Source of the DNA: Janthinobacterium sp. B9-8
Lineage (GTDB): Bacteria; Pseudomonadota; Gammaproteobacteria; Burkholderiales; Chitinibacteraceae
Reading direction: 5' to 3'
NCBI RefSeq assembly: GCF_000969645.2
Contig: NZ_CP014222.1
Coordinates: 4,343,740 to 4,407,739, forward strand
Length of the DNA: 64,000 bases
This document shows, one piece after another, positions 1-8,182 of this stretch (position 1 is the stretch's first letter; the number at the start of each line of letters is the position of its first letter). The position numbers and the translations under genes were made by a program. The notes beneath the pieces were generated by a model. That model had not been told where the DNA came from. It saw nothing but the letters and a program-made list of their open reading frames with translations, and did no database searches.

Positions 1-387
1 GTGATTCGCCCGCTGGCTTATTGTAAAGAAAAAGATATTGTTCGCTATGCTGAGGCGCGTGAATTCCCCATTATTCCTTGTAATTTATGTGGCTCTCAGC
101 CGAATTTACAGCGGCAAATTATTGCGGACATGCTGCGCGATTGGGATAAGCGCTTCCCTGGTCGCTTAGAAACGATGTTTACTGCCGTATGCAATGTAGT
201 GCCTTCGCATTTGGCTGATCCTAAACGCTATGACTTTGCCAATATCAAGGCCGACGGTCAGCCACGTGATGATGGTGATAAGGCATTTGATAAGGAAGTC
301 TTTAGCGATCCGGCCCGCATTTCGATTATGGATAGTCGGGACAGCCGCAAGCCGATCCAAGTTGAAGCCGCCTGTGGAGAAGCATGA
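1..387 (+). CDS. ttcA: tRNA 2-thiocytidine biosynthesis protein TtcA, C-terminal part (5' truncated by window edge)
   Basis: The reading frame is open from base 1, so the gene starts before the window; the GTG at base 1 is probably an internal Val. TtcA is an ATP-dependent Fe-S enzyme that thiolates cytidine 32 of certain tRNAs in the cytoplasm. The visible 128 residues carry the second cysteine pair (CNLCGSQPNLQR, about residues 27-38), which in the family helps hold the cluster, followed by the conserved RPLAYCKEKDI-type and RFPGRLETMF-type segments. The N-terminal PP-loop (SGGKDS) domain is outside the window. The stop TGA overlaps the next ATG (ATGA at 384-387), so the downstream methyltransferase-like gene is probably translationally coupled. 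Confidence 0.93.
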   Translation: MIRPLAYCKEKDIVRYAEAREFPIIPCNLCGSQPNLQRQIIADMLRDWDKRFPGRLETMFTAVCNVVPSHLADPKRYDFANIKADGQPRDDGDKAFDKEVFSDPARISIMDSRDSRKPIQVEAACGEA

Positions 388-1169
388 TGCTAGGTAGACG
401 CACTCCCCGCCGTGGTGGCGATGAAATTATGATCGATGTGTCTGAATCGCAAGGTATTCGTAAATTACATTTTGGTGCGGACGATACGCAAAGCGCGATG
501 CGGGTGTCTGATCCCAATGAAATGATTCTTTCCTATTCGCGCTGTATGTTTGGCTATCTTTTATTTACTGAGCTACCTAAAACGGCGCTTTTGATCGGCC
601 TAGGTGGCGGATCGATTGCCAAATGGGTGCATCACAAGCTAGTCGATACTAAGCTGACCTGCGCCGAGCTGCATCCGCAAGTGATTTCGGTGGCGCGCTC
701 CATGTTTTGCCTGCCGCCAGATGATGATCGCTTAGAAGTGTTATGCACAGACGGCGCGGCCTATGTCTACAATATGGCAGAGGATTCAAGCGATCTGATT
801 ATGATGGATGCCTACTCTGCCACGGGAATTGCCGAACCCTTAGCCACGGTTGATTTTTTCAACGCTTGCAAGCAAAGGCTGACAAGTAATGGTGTGCTGG
901 CGGTGAATTTATGGGGTGCAGACCGGCGTTTTAATCACTATTTAGAGCGTTTAGGCGAAGTTTTTGAGGGCCGAGTGCTGTGTTTGCCTGCGCGGCAGAA
1001 GGGAAATGTGATTGCTTTTGCTTTTCGCTGTGGTCAGAACAATCCGACGTGGGATAAGCTGGCTGAGCGCGCTAAATTACTTGAAACCCAGCTGGGGCTT
1101 GAGTTTCCGGAGTTTGTGAGTGATCTTGCAAGGATGAATCCGCACAATGACAGAAAACTATTTATATAA
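384..1169 (+). CDS. Spermidine synthase-like SAM-dependent methyltransferase/aminopropyltransferase fold protein
   Basis: The 261-residue product has the Rossmann nucleotide-binding core of the spermidine synthase family: a glycine-rich loop (LLIGLGGGSIAKWVHH, about residues 71-86), an acidic strand end (CAELHPQVI), an acidic active-site-like segment (LIMMDAYSATGIAEPL) and a late strand (NGVLAVNLWG). Soluble proteins of this type next to ttcA or rppH are usually annotated as fused or orphan spermidine synthase-like proteins, and many have no proven polyamine activity. It lacks the N-terminal beta domain typical of true SpeE, so catalysis of putrescine aminopropylation is doubtful. The start overlaps the ttcA stop (ATGA); an in-frame ATG at 432 gives a shorter protein. 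Substrate unknown. Confidence 0.8.
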   Translation: MMLGRRTPRRGGDEIMIDVSESQGIRKLHFGADDTQSAMRVSDPNEMILSYSRCMFGYLLFTELPKTALLIGLGGGSIAKWVHHKLVDTKLTCAELHPQVISVARSMFCLPPDDDRLEVLCTDGAAYVYNMAEDSSDLIMMDAYSATGIAEPLATVDFFNACKQRLTSNGVLAVNLWGADRRFNHYLERLGEVFEGRVLCLPARQKGNVIAFAFRCGQNNPTWDKLAERAKLLETQLGLEFPEFVSDLARMNPHNDRKLFI

Positions 1170-1267
1170 ATTCTGCGATTAAGTCGCTGTTTGGGCGCAA
1201 TACCTGTTTCCAAGCAGGGTAGGATGTGGAAAAATCAGTTAACTAAGCAATTTACGCAGGTAAGGAT

Positions 1268-1783
1268 ATGCTCGATCGTGATGGCTATCGGCCTAACGTC
1301 GGCATCATCATCATCAACCGGCAAAACCAGGTGTTCTGGGGTAAACGAGTGCGAGAGCATTCGTGGCAGTTTCCGCAAGGCGGCATTAAACAGGGTGAAA
1401 CACCCGAACAGGCGATGTATCGCGAGCTGATGGAAGAAGTCGGATTAGGCCCTCAGCATGTTGAAATCATTGGCCGCACAAGGGACTGGTTGAAGTACGA
1501 TGTGCCGACAAACTGGGTTCGCCGCGAATGGCGCGGTACGTACCGAGGGCAGAAGCAAATTTGGTTTTTGCTTCGCCTGACAGGGCACGATTCTGATGTG
1601 TGCTTGCGCCGCACTACGCATCCTGAATTTGATGCGTGGCGTTGGACTGAATATTGGTCACCACTGGATTCGGTGATTGAGTTCAAGCGTACGGTGTATG
1701 AATCTGCCCTTTTTGAACTGACGCGTTTCTTTGAAGAAGCACCTGAGCGTGTGGTTCGTGCCATGCGTTTTTCAGGCCACTAG
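1268..1783 (+). CDS. rppH: RNA pyrophosphohydrolase RppH (Nudix hydrolase)
   Basis: The 171-residue protein removes pyrophosphate from the 5' triphosphate end of RNAs, opening them to RNase E-dependent decay. The start region (MLDRDGYRPNVGIIIINRQN) and the Nudix box (GGIKQGETPEQAMYREL...EEVG, about residues 38-60) are nearly canonical for RppH, and the WLKYDVP and QIWFLLRL segments that follow also match. AAGGA lies just before the ATG. Length fits the family (about 160-175). The last His codon and the TAG stop (1778-1783) lie inside the left arm of a 24-bp inverted repeat, so a mobile repeat now supplies the natural C-terminus. Confidence 0.96.
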   Translation: MLDRDGYRPNVGIIIINRQNQVFWGKRVREHSWQFPQGGIKQGETPEQAMYRELMEEVGLGPQHVEIIGRTRDWLKYDVPTNWVRREWRGTYRGQKQIWFLLRLTGHDSDVCLRRTTHPEFDAWRWTEYWSPLDSVIEFKRTVYESALFELTRFFEEAPERVVRAMRFSGH

Positions 1784-1945
1784 CCGCCTGTTGGACTTAG
1801 GACTGATCTACTGCAGAAAAGCCGGATTTGGCCATATTTCACGTATTTTTTCGTTAAATAGCCAGTATCCGCCTCAAAAACGCATGAAGTCTGTCTCAAA
1901 ACGGTCTTTCCTCTACGATCGCCTAAGTCCAACAGGCGGCTAGTG
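1778..1945. repeat. 168-bp MITE-like element with perfect 24-bp terminal inverted repeats
   Basis: The sequence CACTAGCCGCCTGTTGGACT (then TAGG) at 1778-1801 recurs as its exact reverse complement at 1922-1945. The interior of about 120 bp has no credible gene. The structure is that of a miniature inverted-repeat transposable element. The left arm carries the rppH stop codon. I see no clear target-site duplication, and the parent transposase is not in this window. Confidence 0.75.
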
Positions 1946-1952
1946 CTACCCA

Positions 1953-1985
1953 ACGCGGGCTAAGGATCTACTCCTAAGCCCGCGT
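1953..1985. other. Strong hairpin between the inverted-repeat element and pilS
   Basis: ACGCGGGCTAAGGA (1953-1966) pairs with TCCTAAGCCCGCGT (1972-1985), 13 of 14 positions, with a 5-nt loop. No T-run follows on either strand, so it is not a textbook intrinsic terminator. It sits 16 bp before the pilS ATG and could end rppH transcription imperfectly or affect pilS translation. Confidence 0.5.
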
Positions 1986-2001
1986 ATCTCTCCCCGCTCC
2001 C

Positions 2002-3582
2002 ATGTCCAATACCTCCTCCGCTTTTCATACCGAGATGCACTGGCGTTCTTTAGCACTGCTGAATGTTTTTCGCATGCTTTCTAATATCGGCATTTTCTGT
2101 AGCGTGCTTTGGCTGGCTTATAAGCCGCTTTCGGATATCAGTACCTGGCATTCTTTTTTGATTCTGGCGGGGGTAGATACCGTACTGGCTTTGTTCTTTG
2201 CTTGGGGGATTCGCTACCGTAAGCCCGGTTTTGAAATACAGCTAAGCCTTCAGGTTGCCACGGATGTGTTGTTTATTGTGGGCTTGATGCATTTATTTGG
2301 TGGCTTGCGCAGTGGGATTGGCACTTTGCTGCTGCCTTATCTGGCGGCAGCAGGATTAATTTCCCGTGGGCGAATGACGCTATTTCATGCCGCGATGGCG
2401 AGTATTGCCTTATTAAGCGAGCAAACCTGGCAGATCTGGCAGGGCAATGCTTCGGCCAGTGATTATTTGCCGCCGGCTCTATTGTGTGTGGCTTCATTTG
2501 CGGTGGCATGGCTGGCGCATCGCTTGGCACGCTTTGCACAGGCCAGCGAGGCTTTGGCCGAGCAGCGCGGTGTGGATCTGGCCAATTTGGGTCAGCTTAA
2601 TCAACGTATTTTACAAGATGTGTCTGATGGGGTATTGGTGGTTGATGCCAGCGGGGTGATTCGTCAGTGCAATGAGCAGGCGATTCGTTTAGCGGGGATG
2701 CGGCCAGAAGGTGTGTTGCTGCATGCTATGCCAGTGATTGCTGTGGCACTGGCTCGCTGGCGGGCTAATCCTACAGATAATCCTAATTTGATCACCACCG
2801 CATTGACGCGCAAAACGCTAAGGCCGCGGTTTATTTCACTTTCAAATGATTCGCACGGCAATGTGCTGATTTATTTAGAAGACCTAGATAAATTGCGCCG
2901 TGAAGCACAGCAATTAAAATTGGCAGCATTGGGACGTTTAACCGCTAATTTGGCGCATGAAATCAGAAATCCTTTGAGTGCAATTACCCATGCCGCCCAG
3001 TTATTAGGGGAAGAGGCAGAAGACAATGCTTTGATGAGACGTTTAACCCGCATCATTGATGATAATAGCCAGCGCTTAGAGCGTATGGTGAAGGATGTGT
3101 TAGAGCTTAATCGCCGGGATCGTGTACAAATGACGCAGGTTAAACTGGCAGATTGGCTAAGAACATTTATTGAAGAATTCAGCTTGCAAGAAGAAATTCA
3201 TGTAACGCTGGCGCTTCAGTGCCCGGCCGGTGCAGAGATTCGGTTTGATCCTGGGCATTTACATCAGGTGATGTGGAATTTATCGCGCAATGGCTGGCGT
3301 TATTGTGAAAAGAAAGCGGGTAGTCTGAGTTTTACAGTATGGCTTGAAAACGAGCACTGGGTACTTGATGTGCGTAACGATGGGCCCCCAGTGGCAAGCG
3401 ACGCGCAAACGCAATTGTTTGAGCCCTTTTTTACGACCGAAACCAAGGGGACTGGTTTGGGTTTATATATAGCGCGTGAAATTTGCGCAGCAAATGGCGC
3501 AGTTTTGGAATACGTCGCATCTCCACCTCTTGGAACTTGCTTCCGTATTGTCTTTGGATATACCTATGGCCAAAAAATTTAA
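2002..3582 (+). CDS. pilS: PilS-type membrane sensor histidine kinase
   Basis: The 526-residue sensor kinase pairs with the downstream response regulator PilR. Family knowledge: PilS monitors type IV pilin in the inner membrane and controls sigma-54-dependent pilA transcription. Order: about six membrane segments (roughly residues 15-180), a PAS-like segment (ILQDVSDGVLVVDASGVIRQ), a HisKA domain with phospho-acceptor His319 (NLAHEIRNPLSAITHAA), then HATPase with N (NLSRNGWRY), G1 (VRNDGPP) and F/G2 (FEPFFTTETKGTGLGLYIA) boxes. No good ribosome site precedes the chosen ATG; an internal ATG at 2035 is an alternative start. The 3' end overlaps the pilR start by 17 nt, indicating coupled translation. 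Confidence 0.9.
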   Translation: MSNTSSAFHTEMHWRSLALLNVFRMLSNIGIFCSVLWLAYKPLSDISTWHSFLILAGVDTVLALFFAWGIRYRKPGFEIQLSLQVATDVLFIVGLMHLFGGLRSGIGTLLLPYLAAAGLISRGRMTLFHAAMASIALLSEQTWQIWQGNASASDYLPPALLCVASFAVAWLAHRLARFAQASEALAEQRGVDLANLGQLNQRILQDVSDGVLVVDASGVIRQCNEQAIRLAGMRPEGVLLHAMPVIAVALARWRANPTDNPNLITTALTRKTLRPRFISLSNDSHGNVLIYLEDLDKLRREAQQLKLAALGRLTANLAHEIRNPLSAITHAAQLLGEEAEDNALMRRLTRIIDDNSQRLERMVKDVLELNRRDRVQMTQVKLADWLRTFIEEFSLQEEIHVTLALQCPAGAEIRFDPGHLHQVMWNLSRNGWRYCEKKAGSLSFTVWLENEHWVLDVRNDGPPVASDAQTQLFEPFFTTETKGTGLGLYIAREICAANGAVLEYVASPPLGTCFRIVFGYTYGQKI

Positions 3583-4915
3583 TAAAAATTGTAAGCGTGT
3601 GCTGGTGGTGGACGATGAGCCAGATCTTGCTGAGCTACTTGAGCTCACCTTGTTGAAAATGGGCCTAGATGTCGATTGTGCCTACGGGGTGAAAGACGCG
3701 TGCACACGGTTGGATAAGGTGTCTTATGATCTTTGTCTGACAGATATGCGCATGCCAGATGGTGAAGGCATAGAAATTATTCAGCATATTCAAAGCAACG
3801 GCCTTGATGTGCCCGTGGCCGTGATTACGGCGTATGGCAGTACGGATAATGCAGTGGCGGCACTTAAAGCAGGCGCGTTTGATTACTTAGCCAAACCTGT
3901 GGCCTTAGATCAGCTGCGCTCCTTGGTTAAATCTGCTTTGGCGCTCGATGATGCGCCTATGGTAGAGACAAATGATCGTTCTTTGCTGGGCGAATCGGCA
4001 GCTATGCAGCATGCCCTGGAGCTGATCGCTAAATTAGCTAAAAGCCAAGCCCCTGTGTATGTGACTGGTGAATCCGGATCGGGTAAAGAGCGCGCTGCCA
4101 GGCTGATTCACGCCAGCTCTAGCCGAGCCAAACAGCCTTTTGTGGCTGTGAATTGCGGTGCTATTCCAGAAAACTTAATGGAAAGCGAGTTTTTCGGCCA
4201 CAAAAAAGGGGCTTTTACCGGCGCAAATGAAGATAGAGATGGGTTTTTTCATGCCGCCAATAGCGGCACCTTGTTTTTAGACGAGGTGGCCGATTTGCCG
4301 CTGGCGATGCAGGTTAAGCTGCTCAGGGTGATTCAGGAGCGAAAGGTGCGCAAATTAGGCGCAACCGCAGAGGAAGCCTTGGATGTGCGAATTATCTCTG
4401 CCACGCACCAAAGCCTGAGCCAATGCGTGGAAGCGGGGCGCTTTAGGCAGGATTTATACTACCGTCTTAATGTGATCGAGCTGCGGATGCCTGCTTTAAG
4501 AGAAATGGGCGGCGATGTGCTGGTGATTGCGCGCCATGTGCTGGCAAGAGTGGCTAAATTAAACGGGCAAAAGCTACCTGATTTTTCTGCGGATGCGCTG
4601 ACTGCACTGCAGCGTTATGATTTTCCCGGCAATGTCCGTGAGCTGGAAAACGTGCTGGAGCGGGCACTGGCTTTGGCTGATGGCCATGCAATTACGGCGG
4701 CAGATTTGCAGCTCAGCATCGCCGATCATGAGGCAGAGGAAGGCCATGATTTGGGTGATAAATTCCCTTTGCAAGATTACTTAGATCGGGTCGAAAAACA
4801 GGCGATCTTAGAAGCACTGGAAAAAACGCGTTTTAATCGTACCCAAGCTGCCAAAATACTTGGTCTTACTTTCCGCAGCCTGCGTTACCGCCTAGATCGT
4901 TTGGGAATTCAGTAA
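3566..4915 (+). CDS. pilR: PilR-type sigma-54-dependent response regulator
   Basis: The 449-residue NtrC-family activator has three domains. The receiver (RVLVVDDEPD, phospho-acceptor Asp60 in LTDMRMPDGE) is followed by an AAA+ sigma-54 interaction domain with Walker A GESGSGKE (about 168-175), the sigma-54 contact loop GAFTGA (215-220) and Walker B TLFLDEV. The C-terminal Fis-type helix-turn-helix contains NRTQAAKILGLTFRSLRYRL. The frame is open upstream, but the ATG at 3566 puts the receiver at its normal distance from the N-terminus. It partners the overlapping pilS. The usual target pilA is not in the window. Confidence 0.93.
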   Translation: MAKKFNKNCKRVLVVDDEPDLAELLELTLLKMGLDVDCAYGVKDACTRLDKVSYDLCLTDMRMPDGEGIEIIQHIQSNGLDVPVAVITAYGSTDNAVAALKAGAFDYLAKPVALDQLRSLVKSALALDDAPMVETNDRSLLGESAAMQHALELIAKLAKSQAPVYVTGESGSGKERAARLIHASSSRAKQPFVAVNCGAIPENLMESEFFGHKKGAFTGANEDRDGFFHAANSGTLFLDEVADLPLAMQVKLLRVIQERKVRKLGATAEEALDVRIISATHQSLSQCVEAGRFRQDLYYRLNVIELRMPALREMGGDVLVIARHVLARVAKLNGQKLPDFSADALTALQRYDFPGNVRELENVLERALALADGHAITAADLQLSIADHEAEEGHDLGDKFPLQDYLDRVEKQAILEALEKTRFNRTQAAKILGLTFRSLRYRLDRLGIQ

Positions 4916-4973
4916 TGTATTTGAAAGCCGCTGCTTTGTTTAAGCGATCGGCGAGTTGATTAGGAATTCAATC

Positions 4974-5552
4974 ATGCAATTTGATGCTCAGGGCTGGTGC
5001 CAGCAGGCACGTAGCGTGCCTAGCCCTAATACGGATGCTCGTAGCGAGGGCACGCCGGTTGATATGGTGGTGATTCATAATATTCATCTACCTCCGGGCC
5101 AGCCCTTTGGTGGCGATGATATTGAGCGCTTATTTACTAATACCTTGGATATAAATAAACATTCTGAATACGCAGCGCTCTCTCAATTGCGCGTATCGGC
5201 GCATTTTTTAATCCGGCGTAATGGTGAATTGTTGCAGTTTGTCCCTTGCTCGCAGCGAGCCTGGCATGCTGGGGTATCAAGCTGGCAGGGCAGGGAGGGC
5301 TGTAATGATTTTTCGATTGGTATTGAGCTGGAAGGCTCAGATTTTACCCCATTTGAAGTCATTCAATATGCGGTGCTAAACAACTTGCTTGAGGCTCTGC
5401 TCCGTGCTTATCCGATTAAACATTTGCTGGGGCATAGTCAGATTGCACCGGGTCGAAAAACTGATCCCGGCCCTTTTTTTGATTGGGCTTATGTTGCACT
5501 GCCACAAGCTTTGTCCGAAAAGTCAGCGGCTTTGCAAAAGCCAGCGTTATAA
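4974..5552 (+). CDS. ampD: 1,6-anhydro-N-acetylmuramyl-L-alanine amidase AmpD
   Basis: The 192-residue cytoplasmic zinc amidase cleaves the stem peptide from anhydro-muropeptides during cell-wall recycling. The N-acetylmuramoyl-L-alanine amidase type 2 fold is recognised from DMVVIHNIHLPPGQPFGG, VSAHFLIRRNGELLQFV, CSQRAWHAG, FSIGIELEG and LGHSQIAPGRKTDPGP; the His of VIHNI, the His of LGHSQ and the Asp of KTDPGP are the expected zinc ligands. A TTG at 4956 extends the frame, but ATG 4974 has AGGA eight bases upstream. There is no signal peptide, as expected for AmpD. It is functionally linked to amgK-murU at 45.5-47.2 kb. Confidence 0.94.
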   Translation: MQFDAQGWCQQARSVPSPNTDARSEGTPVDMVVIHNIHLPPGQPFGGDDIERLFTNTLDINKHSEYAALSQLRVSAHFLIRRNGELLQFVPCSQRAWHAGVSSWQGREGCNDFSIGIELEGSDFTPFEVIQYAVLNNLLEALLRAYPIKHLLGHSQIAPGRKTDPGPFFDWAYVALPQALSEKSAALQKPAL

Positions 5553-5584
5553 TTCGGCGACCTTCTGTTGAGCTTTAAAAATAT

Positions 5585-7480
5585 ATGTCTATTGAATCTT
5601 CTTTGGATCGTGATCCAAAAAAAGTAGCCGGTTTGGCGATTGGTGCAATCGGTGTCGTCTATGGCGATATTGGTACCAGCCCGCTCTATACGCTTAAAGA
5701 GTGTTTTCACCATGCAGAGCTGAGCTTAACCAGCTTTAATGTGCTGGGTATTTTGTCCCTGATTTTTTGGGGCTTGATGTTGGTGGTTTCTTTAAAATAT
5801 GTCGTTTTCATTTTGCGTGCAGATAACCGCGGTGAAGGGGGCGTATTATCCTTGATGGCATTAGCGCTGCGCTCAGCTGTGCCAGGGTCACGCAAATACG
5901 CCATCATTGTGGGCTTGGGTCTGTTTGGGGCCGCGCTGTTTTATGGCGATAGTATGATTACTCCTGCAGTATCGGTGCTCTCCGCTCTGGAAGGGATTGG
6001 GGTGATCTCGCATAAGCTGGATGCCTATATTATTCCCGTTACTATTATCGTGCTGATTGCCCTATTTATGATGCAGGCTAAGGGTACGGCCAGTCTTGGT
6101 AAGCTTTTTGGCCCGATTATGGTACTGTGGTTTGTGGTGCTGGGCTCCTTGGGGATTTGGAATATTTTAAAATCCCCTGATGTACTGGCAGCGATGAACC
6201 CTAGCCATGCCGTGCATTTCTTTGCTGCGCAGCCGGGTTTGGCGTTTATTTTATTAGGTGCAGTGGTTCTGTCTTTAACCGGGGCAGAGGCGTTGTATGC
6301 AGATATGGGCCATTTTGGCCGTCCTGCTATTCGCTATGCTTGGTTTTTATTGGTCTTACCTGCTTTGGTGCTGAATTACTTTGGTCAGGGCGCCTTGCTT
6401 TTGCATACACCTGAAGCGATTAAAAACCCCTTCTTTATGATGGCACCGGGCTGGGCTTTAGTGCCGCTGGTGGTGTTGGCGACGTGTGCCACGGTAATCG
6501 CTTCTCAGGCTGTGATTTCTGGTGCGTATTCCATGACCAGCTCTGCGGTTCAACTGGGGTTTTGTCCGCGCATGGATATTCAGCACACGTCTGAAAATGA
6601 AATCGGCCAGATTTATATCCCGCAAATTAATTGGTTCTTACTGGTATCGGTCATTCTGCTGGTGCTGGCATTCCGCACATCGAGCAATTTAGCGGCAGCT
6701 TATGGCTTTGCCGTGACCTGCACCATGGTGATCACTACCTTATTAGCTTTTGTTGTACTGGGGCGCGATGCTTCAGTGGTGAATCGTGTACTGGTTTGGA
6801 TGGTGTTGTCGTTTTTGCTGGTGATCGATCTAGCGTTTTTCTCTGCCAATTTGCTCAAGTTACACGAAGGCGGCTGGTTCCCCTTAATGATTGGCTTGAT
6901 CGTATTTGCAATGCTCACAACGTGGAAGTATGGCCGCAAGCTGCTTAGCGAGCGTATGCACGATGGTGAGTTGCCATTGGAAGGTTTTGTAGAGGCCTTA
7001 GAAGCCAGCCCACCGCAGCGTGTAGAAGGCACGGCTATATTTATGACGGCCAGCACCGATTCAGTACCGCATGCTTTGCTGCATAACTTAAAGCACAATA
7101 AAGTGCTGCACGAGCGTGTTGTCTTTATGACCGTGCTGACCACGGATATTCCCTATGTGGCCGCACGTGAGCGAGTGGTAGTGCGTAAATTAGGCGAGAG
7201 TTTCTGCCAGATTATTGCCACTTACGGCTTTAAAGAAGAGCCTAGCGTGCCTGCTATTTTGACTCAGGTAGAGCAATTACAGCCCGAGTTAGAGTTTGAT
7301 AGCATGCAAACGTCTTACTTCTTATCGAGGGAAACGATCGTCGAGGCTAAGTATCCGGCGATGAGCTGGTGGCGCAGAAATCTGTTTAGCATCATGAGCC
7401 GTAATGCGGCCCGAGCGACGAACTTCTTTAAGATTCCACCTAATCGTGTGGTTGAGATGGGGATGCAGGTCGAGATGTAA
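5585..7480 (+). CDS. kup: Low-affinity potassium uptake protein Kup (K+/H+ symporter)
   Basis: The 631-residue inner-membrane transporter of the KUP/HAK/KT family has the family-defining N-terminal segment (VVYGDIGTSPLYTLKECF, about residues 23-40), about twelve hydrophobic segments to roughly residue 450, and a cytosolic C-terminal domain (about 470-631, including TTDIPYVAARERVVV). Motifs GDSMITPAVSVLSALEG and TGAEALYADMGHFG match the family. Length is typical (620-630). The ATG at 5585 fits the family N-terminus (GLAIGAIGVVYGDIG begins near residue 16). It is probably its own unit, closed by the terminator at 7528-7560. Confidence 0.95.
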   Translation: MSIESSLDRDPKKVAGLAIGAIGVVYGDIGTSPLYTLKECFHHAELSLTSFNVLGILSLIFWGLMLVVSLKYVVFILRADNRGEGGVLSLMALALRSAVPGSRKYAIIVGLGLFGAALFYGDSMITPAVSVLSALEGIGVISHKLDAYIIPVTIIVLIALFMMQAKGTASLGKLFGPIMVLWFVVLGSLGIWNILKSPDVLAAMNPSHAVHFFAAQPGLAFILLGAVVLSLTGAEALYADMGHFGRPAIRYAWFLLVLPALVLNYFGQGALLLHTPEAIKNPFFMMAPGWALVPLVVLATCATVIASQAVISGAYSMTSSAVQLGFCPRMDIQHTSENEIGQIYIPQINWFLLVSVILLVLAFRTSSNLAAAYGFAVTCTMVITTLLAFVVLGRDASVVNRVLVWMVLSFLLVIDLAFFSANLLKLHEGGWFPLMIGLIVFAMLTTWKYGRKLLSERMHDGELPLEGFVEALEASPPQRVEGTAIFMTASTDSVPHALLHNLKHNKVLHERVVFMTVLTTDIPYVAARERVVVRKLGESFCQIIATYGFKEEPSVPAILTQVEQLQPELEFDSMQTSYFLSRETIVEAKYPAMSWWRRNLFSIMSRNAARATNFFKIPPNRVVEMGMQVEM

Positions 7481-7527
7481 GCTCGAGTGGCAGGCGTTGC
7501 CACTGCTTTGTAAAGTTTGTTAATAAT

Positions 7528-7562
7528 AAAAAAGCGCGGCCCAATGGGTCGCGCTTTTTTTG
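7528..7562. terminator. Bidirectional intrinsic terminator between kup and the QueD-family gene
   Basis: AAAAAAGCGCGGCCC (7528-7542) pairs with GGGTCGCGCTTTTTT (7546-7560) around a 3-nt loop, with A and T tracts on both sides. It can stop kup (+) and the convergent gene at 7586-8182 (-). Confidence 0.85.
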
Positions 7563-7585
7563 TTTTCATCTAAACCAGCCGTGGT

Positions 7586-8182
7586 TTAGATTTCAACTTG
7601 CCTTGGCACGGCTGGGTTGCTGAAGCGGCCACCTGCCAATAGCTTTTTATACATATCGGGGTCTTTCCATTCGGCTTGGCATTGCTCTGAAAACACCACA
7701 TCTTCTAAGCGAATAATGCCCATGCGCTCGTTTACCGCGTCAGCACGGAAAGCTTGCGCGTAGCCGGTATCAGTTTCGTGGGCGATGATTGAGTGGAGCG
7801 TGACATCGGCTTCGCCATTGGCCATCACCGTTTGCTGGAGCAGCGCATCGATAATTACAAAAAACATGCGGGCAAATTGCTCGGCTGAAGGCGACACTGG
7901 CATGGCAATCCAGCGGGTAGAGAATTGCTTGCATAAGCGGATATATTCCGCGTCGTCCTTATCCCAAAAGCAGACGGCATGATCGAAGGCATCGACCACA
8001 TCACGAATGGTGCCTTTCATAAGGCCAAAGTCGTACACCATCTGGCCATGATCAAGGGCATTGGCTTCCAAGAGTACTTCAACCCGATAGCTATGGCCGT
8101 GAATCGAGCTACGGCAGCGCTCGCTAGAGCAGTTGCGGACGATGTGTGCGTTTTCAAATTTAAATAGTTTACGAATGAGCAT
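7586..8182 (-). CDS. 6-pyruvoyl-tetrahydropterin synthase / QueD family protein
   Basis: The 198-residue cytoplasmic enzyme is of the PTPS/QueD fold. QueD makes 6-carboxy-tetrahydropterin from 7,8-dihydroneopterin triphosphate for queuosine; other branches make pterins or replace folate enzymes. Visible zinc ligands are His13 (FENAHIVRNC), His28 and His30 (SIHGHSYRV). Two cysteines, Cys18 and Cys23, are candidates for the catalytic position, and Cys23 is separated from HGH by four residues (CRSSIHGH). The YDFGLMKGTIRD strand and the late Glu/His segment (HSIIAHETDTGYAQA) fit the family. It is longer than E. coli QueD (about 120 residues), like several proteobacterial relatives. No preQ1 riboswitch is visible upstream and no queC/queE neighbours are present, so pathway assignment stays open. 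Confidence 0.82.
   Translation of the reverse strand: MLIRKLFKFENAHIVRNCSSERCRSSIHGHSYRVEVLLEANALDHGQMVYDFGLMKGTIRDVVDAFDHAVCFWDKDDAEYIRLCKQFSTRWIAMPVSPSAEQFARMFFVIIDALLQQTVMANGEADVTLHSIIAHETDTGYAQAFRADAVNERMGIIRLEDVVFSEQCQAEWKDPDMYKKLLAGGRFSNPAVPRQVEI

Noticed and set aside
1731..1943. 70-codon frame across the end of rppH and the inverted-repeat element
   Set aside because: Overlaps rppH out of frame and runs through the element; no ribosome site.
6700..7143. 147-codon frame antisense to kup
   Set aside because: Shadow of a clearly conserved gene; codon pattern follows the kup frame.
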